DNA of 64,000 bases from an uncultured Prevotellaceae bacterium (GCA_900315455.1 OMZE01000006.1:1-64000); one strand, 5' to 3'. Positions 9,429 through 19,326 are shown, numbered from the stretch's first letter. A program made the numbers and translations. Notes: generated by a model from the letters alone, not told the origin.

Positions 9429-9770
9429 GTCACTGCATTACGGTAGTCTGGGCATGACTTTAAGCACCATTGCGGCACGTTTTGCATGCGGAATGGGCGC
9501 CATCGTCGAAATTTTGCGTGCAAAGATACAAAGAAAAGTTGTAAACAGAAAAACTTATCTCTCGTTTTTGTCGATTTTTTATCATTTGTTTAGATATGGT
9601 TGAGTTTACTATTGTCTCCGAATGCCTTTTGCCTTGACCTTTAACCCCAGAAATGTCCGGAAAGTGGGGCGGGTGAGAAAGTTGGGACGATTATTCTTGC
9701 TGTTTTTCCTTTTTTTGTTGTATCTTTGCTGACGCAACAATAGTTCAATAATAAAAAAATCAAACATATC
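9429..9770. promoter_or_regulatory. Divergent promoter region between rmlA and a conserved hypothetical gene
   Basis: These 342 bases hold no gene. On the minus strand a -7 element TATCTTTG (9521-9528) faces rmlA. On the plus strand TATCTTTG (9721-9728), preceded by CTTG at 9696-9699, faces the gene at 9771. No operator-like dyad stands out. Confidence 0.55.
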
Positions 9771-10397
9771 ATGAGTTTTTTCTCAAAATTATTCGGAAAA
9801 AAGAACGAAGAAGTCAAAGTGGGGGGAATTGAAGATTACATGACCCTTGTAAGGGTGTATTTCCAAGCCTGCCTGGCAGAGAGAATGGGAATCACCAACC
9901 TGGCGTCGCTCCCCGACCTGCGCACCTTCAAGACCACCCTCCATGTGCCAACGGTGAATAATAAGTTGGGTGTGGGGGAGAAAAGCAAATGTCGGAAATT
10001 GATGAAAGAAATTTACAATACAGATGATAGTTTCTTCAAGGAAATCGACAATTCGCTCAAGAAAAACTGTAAGCGCGTGCAAGACGTGCAACCCTACATG
10101 ATACAATTCCAGGCCTTCTCGCAAGACCTCATGATGCTCACCGGAAACTTGATGAAATTCAAACTGAGGCTGCCGTCGTTCTTCAAGAAAGCCATTCTCA
10201 GCATGACAGAGAAGACCGTAGACGATATCTTCAACAAGAACGACTACAAGGACCCTGCCGTGATGAAGGCTGTGCTTGGCGTGCGCCAGTATAACAGCAA
10301 ACTCGGATTCAGCAAGGAGTGGATTACCGACTTCGTATACCAGGTGGTGATGCTCGCCAAGAAAGAGCCAAGGAAGAAAGACGAAAAGGAAGCATAA
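9771..10397 (+). CDS. Conserved hypothetical protein of Bacteroidales type
   Basis: This 208-aa protein begins MSFFSKLFGKKNE and has no signal peptide or membrane helix. It is predicted mainly helical, with several amphipathic stretches (QAFSQDLMMLTGNLMKFKL and VMKAVLGVRQYNSKL) and a lysine-rich tail (KKEPRKKDEKEA). I recognise no catalytic motif. The amphipathic N-terminus could associate with membranes. It has its own promoter and stands alone between divergent rmlA and the zapA cluster. Confidence 0.6.
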   Translation: MSFFSKLFGKKNEEVKVGGIEDYMTLVRVYFQACLAERMGITNLASLPDLRTFKTTLHVPTVNNKLGVGEKSKCRKLMKEIYNTDDSFFKEIDNSLKKNCKRVQDVQPYMIQFQAFSQDLMMLTGNLMKFKLRLPSFFKKAILSMTEKTVDDIFNKNDYKDPAVMKAVLGVRQYNSKLGFSKEWITDFVYQVVMLAKKEPRKKDEKEA

Positions 10398-10535
10398 AAA
10401 CACGAGAAAACCCTGCGGCGGCAGAAAGCGACGACCACGGTAAAATGGCCGATAACATCCGCTTCTGCCAAAAAACACGTGTTTTTTTTGGTGTTTCTGA
10501 TTTAATGATGTAATTTTGTAGGCAAATTACGAAGT

Positions 10536-10829
10536 ATGACTGCCGAGGACAAGACAATCGCGCTTTTCACCACACGCGTGCGACAACTGATGATTCAGTT
10601 TGAGAAACTCAAGAAGGAAAACGCCAACTTGAGGGAGATGCTGGATGAGCGCGATGGCAGAATCCAAAAGATGGAGGAACAGTTGAGTTCGACGCGGAAA
10701 AACTTCGAAAACCTGAAGACCGCACGGATGCTGGAGGTCAGCGAGGGCGACCTCGATGCTGCTAAGGCAAAACTCAACAAGTTGGTCAGGAGCGTCAACA
10801 AATGTATCACGCTGCTCAGCGAGAAATGA
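10536..10829 (+). CDS. Small coiled-coil protein preceding zapA
   Basis: The 97-aa product is almost entirely heptad-repeat coiled coil (LMIQFEKLKKENANLREMLDERDGRIQ), with a short C-terminal helix. Its stop codon overlaps the zapA start as ATGA (10826-10829), so the two are probably translationally coupled. Size, composition and position suggest a ZapB-like or other divisome-associated coiled-coil partner of ZapA. This is inference; I see no specific ZapB signature. Confidence 0.7.
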   Translation: MTAEDKTIALFTTRVRQLMIQFEKLKKENANLREMLDERDGRIQKMEEQLSSTRKNFENLKTARMLEVSEGDLDAAKAKLNKLVRSVNKCITLLSEK

Positions 10830-11146
10830 CGTCAACGATGTCTGAAGAAAGAAGAGAAAAACTACATATAAGATTGCACATCTACGATACGGAGATACCC
10901 ATGAGGATATTCCCCGAGGAGGAAGAATTGTATCGTAGGGCTGCCAAACTTATAACCAATACGGTAACCACCTATACCGCAAGGGCACAGGGGAAGAAAA
11001 GCGCCATCGATGTGTTGTACATGGCGCTTGTAGACATTGCGCTCAGATATGAGAAAGAGGCTGAGCGTAATGACACTGCACCTTTCAGCGATATTCTCGT
11101 AAAACTTACTTCTGAGATCGAAGACGCGCTTGCCGAAGACAAGTGA
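10826..11146 (+). CDS. zapA: Cell-division protein ZapA
   Basis: The 106-aa protein fits ZapA: an N-terminal beta-rich head (KLHIRLHIYDTEIPMRI) followed by a helix and coiled-coil tail. ZapA tetramers crosslink FtsZ filaments at midcell. The start at 10826 is preferred because it forms an ATGA overlap with the preceding gene; a second ATG at 10838 (MSEERREK) is possible. Ribonuclease Y follows 122 nt later, an order common in Bacteroidetes. Confidence 0.85.
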   Translation: MTSTMSEERREKLHIRLHIYDTEIPMRIFPEEEELYRRAAKLITNTVTTYTARAQGKKSAIDVLYMALVDIALRYEKEAERNDTAPFSDILVKLTSEIEDALAEDK

Positions 11147-11268
11147 CACGTGTTCGCATGCACAAGGCTCCACCGGCTTGCATGGCAATGGCTTCACGCC
11201 ATGCCGGCGCATGGCTGGAGGAAAACAATTGAGAATATCATCAATAACATAACTTCTTATTATTTAAA
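11147..11268 (+). other. Structured spacer between zapA and rny
   Basis: This spacer contains a GC-rich foldable segment. GGCA/TGCC and TGGC/GCCA pair around a TTCAC loop at about 11184-11206, inside a run of CATGGC/GCCATG repeats. It is too short for a 6S-like RNA but could be a transcript-level regulatory hairpin or attenuator before rny. Confidence 0.3.
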
Positions 11269-12807
11269 ATGGATATCATAACAATAATCATCGCTATCGT
11301 ATGCCTCGTCTTGGGAGGACTCGCCGGATACATGCTCTTCATGCATGTCATCAAGGGAAAATACAACAAAATGGTGGAGACCGCCAACAAGGACGCCGAG
11401 GTTATCAAAGAAAAGAAAATGCTTGAGGTCAAGGAGAAGTTCCTCAACAAGAAGGCTGAACTCGAAAAAGAGGTGCAGGCCAGGAACCAGAAACTGCAGC
11501 AAAGCGAAAGCAGGCTCAAGCAGCGAGAGATATCACTCAACCAGCGACAGGAAGAACTCGGACGACGCAAGCAAGAGGTGGAACAAAGCCAGAAACGCAT
11601 CGACAACGAGAAGAAACTGCTCCTCATCAAGCAGGAGGAACTCGAGAAGATGCAGACGATGGAGCGGGAGAAACTCGAGGAACTCTCCGGACTCAGTGCC
11701 GAGGAGGCCAAGAGCCGACTCGTGGAGAGCCTCAAGGACGAGGCGCGCACCGATGCCGCCAGTTACGTCAACGAAATCATGGACGAGGCCAAACTCAACG
11801 CCAATGCACAGGCCAAGAAAATCGTCATACAGACTATTCAGAGAGTGGCCACCGAGACTGCCATCGAGAACTCCGTCAGCGTGTTCCATATCGACAACGA
11901 CGAGGTGAAGGGACGCATCATCGGACGAGAAGGGCGCAACATCAGGGCTCTTGAGGCCGCCACGGGAGTGGAGATCGTGGTCGATGACACCCCAGAGGCT
12001 ATCGTCATCTCTGCTTTCGACCCCATCCGGAGGGAAATCTGCCGACTGGCGCTTCACCAACTCGTGGCCGACGGGCGCATTCACCCGGCACGCATCGAGG
12101 AAGTGGTGGCCAAGGTGAAGAAACAACTCGACAACGAGGTCATCGAAATCGGAAAGCGTACTACCATCGACCTGGGCATCCACGGACTGCATCCGGAACT
12201 CATCCGCATCATCGGAAAGATGAAATACCGCTCATCTTACGGACAGAACCTCTTGCAGCACGCACGCGAGACAGCCAACCTCTGCGCCGTCATGGCATCA
12301 GAACTCGGACTGAATCCCAAGAAGGCGAAAAGGGCTGGACTGTTGCACGACATCGGCAAGGTGCCTGACGAGGAGAGCGACCTGCCACACGCACTCTATG
12401 GTGCCAAGATAGCAGAGAAATACAAGGAGAAGCCCGATATCTGCAACGCCATCGGAGCACACCACGACGAGATGGAAATGAATACGCTCCTCGCACCCAT
12501 CGTGCAGATTTGCGACGCCATCTCCGGTGCAAGGCCCGGTGCAAGACGGGAAATCGTAGAGGCATACATCAAGCGTCTCAACGACCTTGAGGCCATCGCC
12601 ATGAGTTACCCGGGTGTGACCAAGACCTATGCCATACAGGCCGGACGCGAACTGCGTGTCATCGTTGGCGCCGACAAGATGGACGATAAAGAGACCGAGG
12701 CTCTCTCGGGCGAAATCGCCAACAAGATACAGAACGAGATGACCTACCCGGGACAGGTGAAAATCACCGTCATCCGCGAGACACGCTCGGTGGCTTACGC
12801 CAAATAA
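11269..12807 (+). CDS. rny: Ribonuclease Y
   Basis: The 512-aa product has the standard RNase Y layout. There is one N-terminal membrane helix ([21 protein letters not shown]), a long coiled coil to about residue 190, and a KH domain with the [15 protein letters not shown] loop near 210. The HD phosphohydrolase domain carries AGLLHDIGK and the conserved downstream histidines (GAHHDE). It is a membrane-anchored endonuclease that initiates mRNA turnover. The start (MDIITIIIA) is unambiguous. A strong terminator follows. Confidence 0.96.
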   Translation: MDIITIIIAIVCLVLGGLAGYMLFMHVIKGKYNKMVETANKDAEVIKEKKMLEVKEKFLNKKAELEKEVQARNQKLQQSESRLKQREISLNQRQEELGRRKQEVEQSQKRIDNEKKLLLIKQEELEKMQTMEREKLEELSGLSAEEAKSRLVESLKDEARTDAASYVNEIMDEAKLNANAQAKKIVIQTIQRVATETAIENSVSVFHIDNDEVKGRIIGREGRNIRALEAATGVEIVVDDTPEAIVISAFDPIRREICRLALHQLVADGRIHPARIEEVVAKVKKQLDNEVIEIGKRTTIDLGIHGLHPELIRIIGKMKYRSSYGQNLLQHARETANLCAVMASELGLNPKKAKRAGLLHDIGKVPDEESDLPHALYGAKIAEKYKEKPDICNAIGAHHDEMEMNTLLAPIVQICDAISGARPGARREIVEAYIKRLNDLEAIAMSYPGVTKTYAIQAGRELRVIVGADKMDDKETEALSGEIANKIQNEMTYPGQVKITVIRETRSVAYAK

Positions 12808-12827
12808 GGTATCCATTATCATTCACC

Positions 12828-12879
12828 AACCACACATCGATGTTTGGCCAACGCCAACCTCAATGTGTGGTTTTTTTTG
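12828..12879 (+). terminator. Intrinsic terminator of rny
   Basis: A perfect 9-bp stem AACCACACA (12828-12836) / TGTGTGGTT (12864-12872) is followed directly by a run of eight T. The 27-nt loop is long but the T-run is clear. Confidence 0.8.
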
Positions 12880-12906
12880 AAACTCATCTTCAGAAACTAG
12901 ATCAAC

Positions 12907-13296
12907 ATGATGCAACTCTTCCATAACCCATTGTTCAGACACGTGGTGCTCTTCCTGGCCATCGTGCTGCTCATGGTGTTCTGCATTGACAAGTCGAGGC
13001 AGAACCAGCGCACCCGAAACGCACTCTACAACTGCATCTATGTGCTGTATGGCGCGGCAGTGCTCAAACTCATACAGGTGGTCGACCTGATGCTGCCACT
13101 CCACCTTGCCCTCTGCCAGACTGCGGGACTGTTGCTCGCCGTTGTTGCCACTCTCGCCTATTGGCGCTGGGTGAAGCCACAGCCCGACATCCCCTACAAC
13201 AAGGTTTTCTATTGGATGGGGTGGGGCGTCCTGGCTTGTACGCTCTTGTTGCAGATGGCTTTCCTCTACCTCGCCCTCTTCACCAACCAAGGATAA
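12907..13296 (+). CDS. Small integral membrane protein of unknown function
   Basis: The 129-aa product has about four hydrophobic segments: HVVLFLAIVLLMVFCI, a helix around YNCIYVLYGAAVLKLI, TAGLLLAVVATLAYW and WGVLACTLLLQMAFLYLAL. Short charged loops (DKSRQNQRTRN) separate them. I recognise no family. It lies alone between the rny terminator and the nrdD promoter region. Confidence 0.6.
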   Translation: MMQLFHNPLFRHVVLFLAIVLLMVFCIDKSRQNQRTRNALYNCIYVLYGAAVLKLIQVVDLMLPLHLALCQTAGLLLAVVATLAYWRWVKPQPDIPYNKVFYWMGWGVLACTLLLQMAFLYLALFTNQG

Positions 13297-13814
13297 TAAT
13301 AAGGATAGGGCACACTGTAACCAGTTGTCGGTCCGCCTCTATTTCCATCTACTTTATTGGCATGGCTCGTCTGTAGACGAGTGGCAAGTAAAAAGAAGGG
13401 TTCCCTTTGGCTCCTGAAAATGGAGCGAATACCAACTATATTAATATATAAAGAGGTGTGGCTGTGAACGCACACCGTTATCTGCCATCCACAACCACGG
13501 TTTTGCACACAAGCGGGTTTTTTCCTGTCAGTGTGCATCTTTTTTCGTAATCCCTTATGCCACAATAGTTCTCATGCAGCAGGACCTTCTGACCGTGAAA
13601 AAATGTAAAAAACAAATCATTAAAATACCTTAAAACCATTTTTTTTCATGCCACAACATGAGAGGAAAAACAGATAATTATATTATCTTTGTAACCGAAT
13701 TCAGAGAACAAATTTATCAATTTACTGACTTGATATTTTAAAAAAGTTGACCAAAAAGGAAAACTTTTTTTTGATTAAGAATGGAAATGTTTTCCAAAAC
13801 GAACGACAATTACC
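13297..13814 (+). promoter_or_regulatory. Long leader and promoter region of nrdDG
   Basis: These 518 bases contain no plausible gene. A -7 element TATCTTTG at 13684-13691 is the best promoter for nrdD, giving a leader of about 115 nt. Upstream is a short dyad (ACTATATTAATATATA) at about 13432-13447. I looked for a pair of NrdR boxes and did not find a convincing one. I also saw no tRNA cloverleaf. Confidence 0.45.
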
Positions 13815-15908
13815 ATGAGGGAATTTACTATTCTGAAGCGTGACGGTAAGCGAGACCGCTTTTCACTCGACAAAATCATGACTGCCATTATCAAGGCATT
13901 CCAGTCGGTTGGACAAGAAGTAGATTTGGGGTCTATCTCAAAGATACTCAGTCACTTGGACATTCACGACAACATCACCGTGGAGGATATCCAAAACGAG
14001 GTGGAGGAGGCCCTGATGAGAGAGGGACACTACCAGGTGGCCAAGTCTTTTATGCTCTACCGACAGAGGCATACCGAGGACCGGGAAACCATGGAGCGGT
14101 TGAAATTTTTGGCAGACTACTGTGATGCAGCCAACGCAGCCACAGGTTCGAAATATGATGCCAACGCAAATGTCGAGCACAAAAATATTGCAACTCTCAT
14201 CGGGGAGTTGCCCAAGTCGAGTTTCATCCGGCTCAACCGCCGGTTGCTTACCGACCGCATCAAGAAAATGTATGGCAAGGAACTGGCAGACGAGTACCTC
14301 GACAAACTCTCGCACCATTTCATCTACAAGAACGACGAGACGTCGCTCGCCAACTACTGTGCCTCCATCACCATGTATCCCTGGCTCATTGGCGGCACCA
14401 TGTCGATAGGCGGCAACTCCACTGCACCCACCAATCTCAAGTCGTTCTGTGGGGGATTCGTCAACATGGTGTTCATGGTGTCGAGTATGCTCTCTGGCGC
14501 ATGTGCCACACCGGAGTTCCTCATGTATCTCAACTACTTCATCGGACTGGAATACGGGAAAGACTATTGGAAGGAGCCCGACAAGGTGGTCGACCTCTCC
14601 GTGAAACAGCGTACCATCGACAAGATGATTACCGACTGCTTCGAGCAGATAGTCTACTCCATCAACCAGCCCACGGGCGCACGCAACTACCAGGCCGTGT
14701 TCTGGAACATCGCCTACTACGATAAATTCTACTTCGAGAGCCTCTTCGGCAACTTCTACTTCCCCGATGGCTCACAGCCCGACTGGCCAGGACTGTCGTG
14801 GCTGCAGAAGAGATTCATGAAGTGGTTCAACCGCGAGCGCACCAAGGCTGTGCTCACTTTCCCCGTGGAAACCATGGCACTGCTCTGCAAGGATGGCGAT
14901 GTCATCGACAAGGAATGGGGCGACTTCACCGCTGAGATGTATGCCGAGGGACACTCCTTCTTCACCTATATGAGCGACAATGCCGACTCGCTCAGTTCGT
15001 GCTGCCGCCTGCGCAACGAGATACAGGACAACGGCTTCAGTTACACACTCGGTGCTGGAGGTGTGTCGACAGGGTCGAAGAGCGTGCTCACCATCAACCT
15101 CAACCGCTGCATACAGTATGCCGTCAACCACCAACTCGATTATAAGGACTACCTCTCCGAAGTCATCGACCTATGCCACAAGGTGCAACTTGCCTACAAC
15201 GAGAACCTCAAGGAACTCAAGGAGCATGGCATGCTGCCACTCTTCGATGCAGGATATATCAACATCGGCAGGCAGTATCTCACCATCGGTGTCAACGGAC
15301 TCGTGGAGGCTGCGGAGTTCATGGGACTGAAGATCAACGACAATCCCGACTACCTCGAATTCGTGCAGACCGTGCTCGGACTGGTGGAGAAATACAATAA
15401 ACTCTACCGCACGAAAGACGTGCTCTTCAACTGTGAGATGATTCCCGCAGAGAACGTGGGCGTGAAACACTCCAAGTGGGACCGCGAAGACGGATACTTC
15501 GTGCCGCGCGACTGCTATAACAGTTATTTCTATATTGTTGAGGACGACTCACTCAACATCATCGACAAGTTCAAACTCCACGGAGCACCCTATATCAAGC
15601 ACCTCACCGGAGGGTCGGCGCTCCACATGAACCTTGAAGAACACCTCTCCAAGGCGCAATACAGGCAGTTGCTCAAGGTGGCTGCCAAGGAGGGATGCAA
15701 TTACTTCACCTTCAACATACCCAACACAATCTGCAACGACTGTGGACATATCGACAAACGCTTCCTGAAGGAATGTCCGGAATGCCACTCCAACAACGTC
15801 GATTACATGACACGCATCATCGGCTACCTCAAGCGGGTGAGCAACTTCTCGGAGCCAAGGCAGCAGGAGGCCAACCGCAGGTATTATGCCACACCAGAGA
15901 AACTCTGA
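13815..15908 (+). CDS. nrdD: Anaerobic (class III) ribonucleoside-triphosphate reductase
   Basis: The 697-aa enzyme reduces ribonucleoside triphosphates to deoxy forms without oxygen. Visible parts are an N-terminal ATP-cone (about residues 1-95, starting REFTILKRDGKRDRF), the catalytic barrel, and a C-terminal zinc site with CNDCGH and CPECHS. The glycyl-radical loop RIIGYL has Gly670 as the radical residue. It needs the NrdG activase encoded 46 nt downstream. Length and motif order are complete. Confidence 0.95.
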   Translation: MREFTILKRDGKRDRFSLDKIMTAIIKAFQSVGQEVDLGSISKILSHLDIHDNITVEDIQNEVEEALMREGHYQVAKSFMLYRQRHTEDRETMERLKFLADYCDAANAATGSKYDANANVEHKNIATLIGELPKSSFIRLNRRLLTDRIKKMYGKELADEYLDKLSHHFIYKNDETSLANYCASITMYPWLIGGTMSIGGNSTAPTNLKSFCGGFVNMVFMVSSMLSGACATPEFLMYLNYFIGLEYGKDYWKEPDKVVDLSVKQRTIDKMITDCFEQIVYSINQPTGARNYQAVFWNIAYYDKFYFESLFGNFYFPDGSQPDWPGLSWLQKRFMKWFNRERTKAVLTFPVETMALLCKDGDVIDKEWGDFTAEMYAEGHSFFTYMSDNADSLSSCCRLRNEIQDNGFSYTLGAGGVSTGSKSVLTINLNRCIQYAVNHQLDYKDYLSEVIDLCHKVQLAYNENLKELKEHGMLPLFDAGYINIGRQYLTIGVNGLVEAAEFMGLKINDNPDYLEFVQTVLGLVEKYNKLYRTKDVLFNCEMIPAENVGVKHSKWDREDGYFVPRDCYNSYFYIVEDDSLNIIDKFKLHGAPYIKHLTGGSALHMNLEEHLSKAQYRQLLKVAAKEGCNYFTFNIPNTICNDCGHIDKRFLKECPECHSNNVDYMTRIIGYLKRVSNFSEPRQQEANRRYYATPEKL

Positions 15909-15954
15909 AAACCAATCATATCACACAACCTACACCAATAAAATAATTGAACAG

Positions 15955-16419
15955 ATGTTGAAGTATGTCAACACGGGAGTCGTGTTCCAGGAAATTCCCG
16001 ATGAGGTGACGCTGGCGGTAAACATCGCCAACTGCCCTTGCCACTGCCCAGGATGCCATAGCAAGTATCTGTGGGAGAACATTGGCAAGCCGCTCACGCC
16101 GATGGTCATCGACCAGATGCTGAAGCAATACGACTCCGACATCACTTGTATCGCCTTCATGGGAGGCGACTCAGAACCTACTTACATCAATGCGCTGGCA
16201 CGTCATATCCACCGCGAGCATCCGCAATACCGTGTGGCATGGTATAGCGGGCGGCAGCGCATACCTTCAAGCGTGAAGAAATCGGATTTCGACTACATCA
16301 AGGTGGGACCTTATATCGCCCATCTGGGATGTCTCAAGGAGCGTACCACCAACCAGCGGCTCTACAAGAAAGCGTCGGGCGACGATTTCACCGACATTAC
16401 ATCGAGGTTCTGGAAATAG
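15955..16419 (+). CDS. nrdG: Radical-SAM activase of anaerobic ribonucleotide reductase
   Basis: The 154-aa protein has the radical-SAM cluster motif CxxxCxxC at Cys27, Cys31 and Cys34 (CPCHCPGC), followed by the FMGGDSEP glycine-rich SAM-binding motif. It installs the glycyl radical on NrdD. The start at 15955 is chosen because family members begin MLKYVNT or similar. The longer frame overlaps the end of nrdD and looks random. Confidence 0.93.
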   Translation: MLKYVNTGVVFQEIPDEVTLAVNIANCPCHCPGCHSKYLWENIGKPLTPMVIDQMLKQYDSDITCIAFMGGDSEPTYINALARHIHREHPQYRVAWYSGRQRIPSSVKKSDFDYIKVGPYIAHLGCLKERTTNQRLYKKASGDDFTDITSRFWK

Positions 16420-16420
16420 A

Positions 16421-17020
16421 ATGGCTCACCCGGAACATCCAAGTGTGGCCATAGTATGTCCCAACTCCCTCTCGGTGATGGGACTGCGGCAACTGCTCGC
16501 CGGCATCAGCGCGCTGGTGAGTGTTGACGCGTATGCTTCGGTGGATGAATTGAAGGAAGCCGGCCCCGACAGATACCTGCACCTCTTCGTCGACATGGGG
16601 GTGCTCATGACCGACAGGAACTTCTTCCTCGAACGGCGCCACAAGACCATTGTTCTCACCACACAGGAGGAGCACGAGAAGGTGCTCTCCGAATTCCATT
16701 GCCTTTGCATCACGGGGTCGGAAAGCCATCTCGTGAGGGCGCTGCTTGCCCTCATGCAAAGGGGGCATGCCATGCATCAGACGCATCCGGAGGCCCGCAT
16801 CCCCCGCAAGCAGACACTGCTCTCACCACGTGAGATAGAGGTGCTCGCGCTTGTCGTTCAGGGACTTATCAACAAGGAGATTGCCGACAGGCTCAACATC
16901 AGCCTTGCCACTGTTATCACCCATCGCAAGAACATCACCGAGAAACTGGGCATGCGCAGTGTCTCTGCGCTCACCATCTATGCTGTGATGAACGGATATG
17001 TGGATTTGGGGAAGATTTGA
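16421..17020 (+). CDS. LuxR-type regulator with degenerate receiver domain
   Basis: The 199-aa protein ends in a standard LuxR helix-turn-helix (LSPREIEVLALVVQGLINKEIADRLNIS, then THRKNITEKLG). The N-terminal 120 residues look like a receiver domain. The usual acidic pair near the start is replaced by VCPNS, while an Asp is present in LFVDMG. Phosphorylation control is therefore doubtful. It begins one base after the nrdG stop, so it belongs to the nrdDG transcript and may respond to anaerobic or redox conditions. No cognate kinase is adjacent. Confidence 0.8.
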   Translation: MAHPEHPSVAIVCPNSLSVMGLRQLLAGISALVSVDAYASVDELKEAGPDRYLHLFVDMGVLMTDRNFFLERRHKTIVLTTQEEHEKVLSEFHCLCITGSESHLVRALLALMQRGHAMHQTHPEARIPRKQTLLSPREIEVLALVVQGLINKEIADRLNISLATVITHRKNITEKLGMRSVSALTIYAVMNGYVDLGKI

Positions 17021-17026
17021 TATGAT

Positions 17027-18298
17027 TTAAAGCCATCTCCCTAAAAGATGGGCGAACCAGCCACGGAACTTCTGCCACGGTGTGCGGAACTGGTTCCATG
17101 TCTCTGGGGTAAGGTAGAAACTCTTTGCCTTGTCGTGTTCGAACATGTCGTTGAGTTGGCGTGTCACGCAGGAGTCGACAATTACCGCATTTTCCTCGTA
17201 GTCCCACCGCAGACTTCGTCCGTTGAGGTTGGCACTGCCCACAGTGCAGAACCTACCGTCTACCATGATGATTTTCGTGTGGTGGAACCCTGGCTCGTAA
17301 ATCCATACATCGGCACCACGCTTCATCAGACTATGTGCGTTGTAGAAGCCGCAGTCGGGGGTCAGGGGAATGTCGCTTTTCGCCGATACCATGATTTCCA
17401 GTTTCACCCCTCTCTTCAGCGCATTGCGCAGCGCTTTCTTCACGCTGTGGGTGAGGGTGAAATAGGGGTTGACGAGTTTGATGCTGTCGCGGGCGTCGTT
17501 GATGGCATCTACATAGAACTTCCGGATGATTCTATTGCTCACACGTGGCTCGCGGTTGATAATGCCTACCATCTTCTTGCCCTTGCTGGCAGTGGTGTCG
17601 GGTTTCAGGTCATGGAAATAGTCACCGCTGGTGGGGGTCAGCCTGAAGTATTTGGGATTGTCGGCCAACCGTTCCTTTGTCACTTTCTCCCAGATGCGCA
17701 TGAAGATGCGCTGCAGGGTGTTCACCTCCTCGCCCTCGATGCGGCAGTGCATGTCGCGCCATTCTCCCACCACCTCAGTGCCATTGATGTAGTAGTCGGC
17801 CACGTTCATCCCGCCAGTGTAGGCTATCTTGCCGTCGATGACCACAATCTTGCGGTGGTCGCGCGAGAACACATGGTTGATCCATGGGAAACGGATGGGG
17901 TCGAACTCCTCTATCTGGATGCCTTTCTCACGGATGGCCTGCAGGTGGTGCTTCAGTAAGGGCTGGTTGTTGGAGTCGTTGCCGAAACCGTCGAAGAGAG
18001 CCCTCACCTCCACGCCTTCCTTGGCTTTCTCGGCGAGCAGGTCGAAGAGCAGGTTGGCAATGGAGTCATTGCGGAAGTTGAAATACTCCAGGTGTATGCT
18101 GCTGCGGGCCTGGCGGATGGCCTTGAACATGTCGTCGAATTTCTCCTGACCCGTCATGAGCAGTACCACGCTGTTGTCATTGGAGAAGGTGACACCTTCC
18201 TTGCGCAACTGTGCCACAAGGAGGGAGTCGCTGCGTTGGGCCACGGCGCATGTGGCTATGCATAGTGCGAGAAGAAGTATGGCGTTTTTGTGTCTCAT
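17027..18298 (-). CDS. Exported phospholipase D-family protein (cardiolipin-synthase-like)
   Basis: The 423-aa product has two HKD motifs: the first in SRDHRKIVVIDGKIAYTGG, the second in FHHTKIIMVDGRFCTVGSAN. This is the arrangement of cardiolipin synthases and related PLD phosphatidyltransferases. Unlike typical Cls proteins it lacks two N-terminal membrane helices and starts with a cleavable-looking signal peptide (MRHKNAILLLALCIATCAVAQ). The enzyme is therefore probably periplasmic or outer-membrane-facing. The ATG at 18298 places the signal peptide correctly. It is convergent with the LuxR gene and directly downstream of kdsD. Confidence 0.85.
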   Translation of the reverse strand: MRHKNAILLLALCIATCAVAQRSDSLLVAQLRKEGVTFSNDNSVVLLMTGQEKFDDMFKAIRQARSSIHLEYFNFRNDSIANLLFDLLAEKAKEGVEVRALFDGFGNDSNNQPLLKHHLQAIREKGIQIEEFDPIRFPWINHVFSRDHRKIVVIDGKIAYTGGMNVADYYINGTEVVGEWRDMHCRIEGEEVNTLQRIFMRIWEKVTKERLADNPKYFRLTPTSGDYFHDLKPDTTASKGKKMVGIINREPRVSNRIIRKFYVDAINDARDSIKLVNPYFTLTHSVKKALRNALKRGVKLEIMVSAKSDIPLTPDCGFYNAHSLMKRGADVWIYEPGFHHTKIIMVDGRFCTVGSANLNGRSLRWDYEENAVIVDSCVTRQLNDMFEHDKAKSFYLTPETWNQFRTPWQKFRGWFAHLLGRWL

Positions 18299-18329
18299 TT
18301 CCAATAATAATCCCTTTTTTACTGCAAGG

Positions 18330-19301
18330 TTATAGCATGCAGCGGTAGTGGTCTACGATGCCGAGAAGGTGGCGCTGCTGGTCTACCACCAGTACGGTAT
18401 GCACCTTGTGCTTGTTCATGATGCGCTGTATCTCTGTCACCTTCGTCTCTGGCGACACGCATTTCGGCGAGCGTGTCATGATGTCGCCTACTGTCTTGTC
18501 GAAGAATTCGGCTTGCCAGCGTTCCATGGCGCGGCGGATGTCGCCATCGGTAATCAGTCCCTCCACCTTGCCGTCGCGGAGCGACACGCCCAGACCGAGT
18601 TTTCCCTTGCTCACGTGGATGATGGCCTCGCCCAAGTGCATGTCGTCGGGGATGATGGGCAGGTCGTCGCTCTTCATCACATCGCGGGCGGTGGTGAGGA
18701 GGCGCTTGCCCAACTCGCCGCCGGGATGGAACTGTGCGAAGTCGTGGGGCTTGAAGTCGCGCACCTCCATCAGTGCCACGGCCAGGGCGTCGCCCATCGC
18801 CAGAGCGGCGGTGGTGCTGCTCGTCGGGGCGAGGTTGAGGGGGCACGCTTCTTTTTCTACCCTCACCAGGATGTGGGCGGTGGAGTATTTGGCAAGGAGA
18901 GAATCGGGGTTGCCCGTCATGGCGATGATAGGCACGTTCATGTGCAGCACGATGGGGATGAACCGCAGCAACTCATCGGTCTGCCCCGAGTTGCTCAGGG
19001 CGAGCACGATGTCGTCGGAGGTTATCACCCCCAGGTCGCCGTGATATACGTCGAGGGGGTTGATGTAGAACGCCGGTGTGCCGGTGCTCGAGAGCGTGGC
19101 GGCAATCTTCGCACCGATGTTGCCGCTCTTCCCCACGCCGGTCACGATCACCTTGCCGTGGCAACGGTAAATCATTTCTACGGCGTGGTCGAACGACTCG
19201 TCCAACTGGCCTATGAGGTCGGTAATGGCTTGTGCCTCGTCGCGCAGGCATTGCGAGGCGTATTTCCTGCTCAGCAGCAGGCGTTCGTGGATGGTGTTCA
19301 T
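18330..19301 (-). CDS. kdsD: D-arabinose-5-phosphate isomerase
   Basis: The 323-aa protein has an N-terminal SIS domain (VIVTGVGKSGNIGAKIAATLSSTGTP, then LALSNSGQTDELL) and two C-terminal CBS domains (residues about 205-323). This is the KpsF/GutQ architecture. It converts ribulose-5-phosphate to arabinose-5-phosphate, the first step of Kdo synthesis for lipid A core. The start at 19301 (MNTIHERL) fits the family. It is followed by the PLD gene and preceded by kdsA 25 nt upstream, so kdsA-kdsD form a Kdo operon. Confidence 0.93.
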   Translation of the reverse strand: MNTIHERLLLSRKYASQCLRDEAQAITDLIGQLDESFDHAVEMIYRCHGKVIVTGVGKSGNIGAKIAATLSSTGTPAFYINPLDVYHGDLGVITSDDIVLALSNSGQTDELLRFIPIVLHMNVPIIAMTGNPDSLLAKYSTAHILVRVEKEACPLNLAPTSSTTAALAMGDALAVALMEVRDFKPHDFAQFHPGGELGKRLLTTARDVMKSDDLPIIPDDMHLGEAIIHVSKGKLGLGVSLRDGKVEGLITDGDIRRAMERWQAEFFDKTVGDIMTRSPKCVSPETKVTEIQRIMNKHKVHTVLVVDQQRHLLGIVDHYRCML

Positions 19302-19326
19302 GCGTCTACTTGTAGTTTTCTGTTTT

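Noticed and set aside
13297-13814. tRNA gene or NrdR box pair in the nrdD leader
   Set aside because: GGTTCC-like motifs do not form a cloverleaf and no two properly spaced NrdR-type boxes are present.
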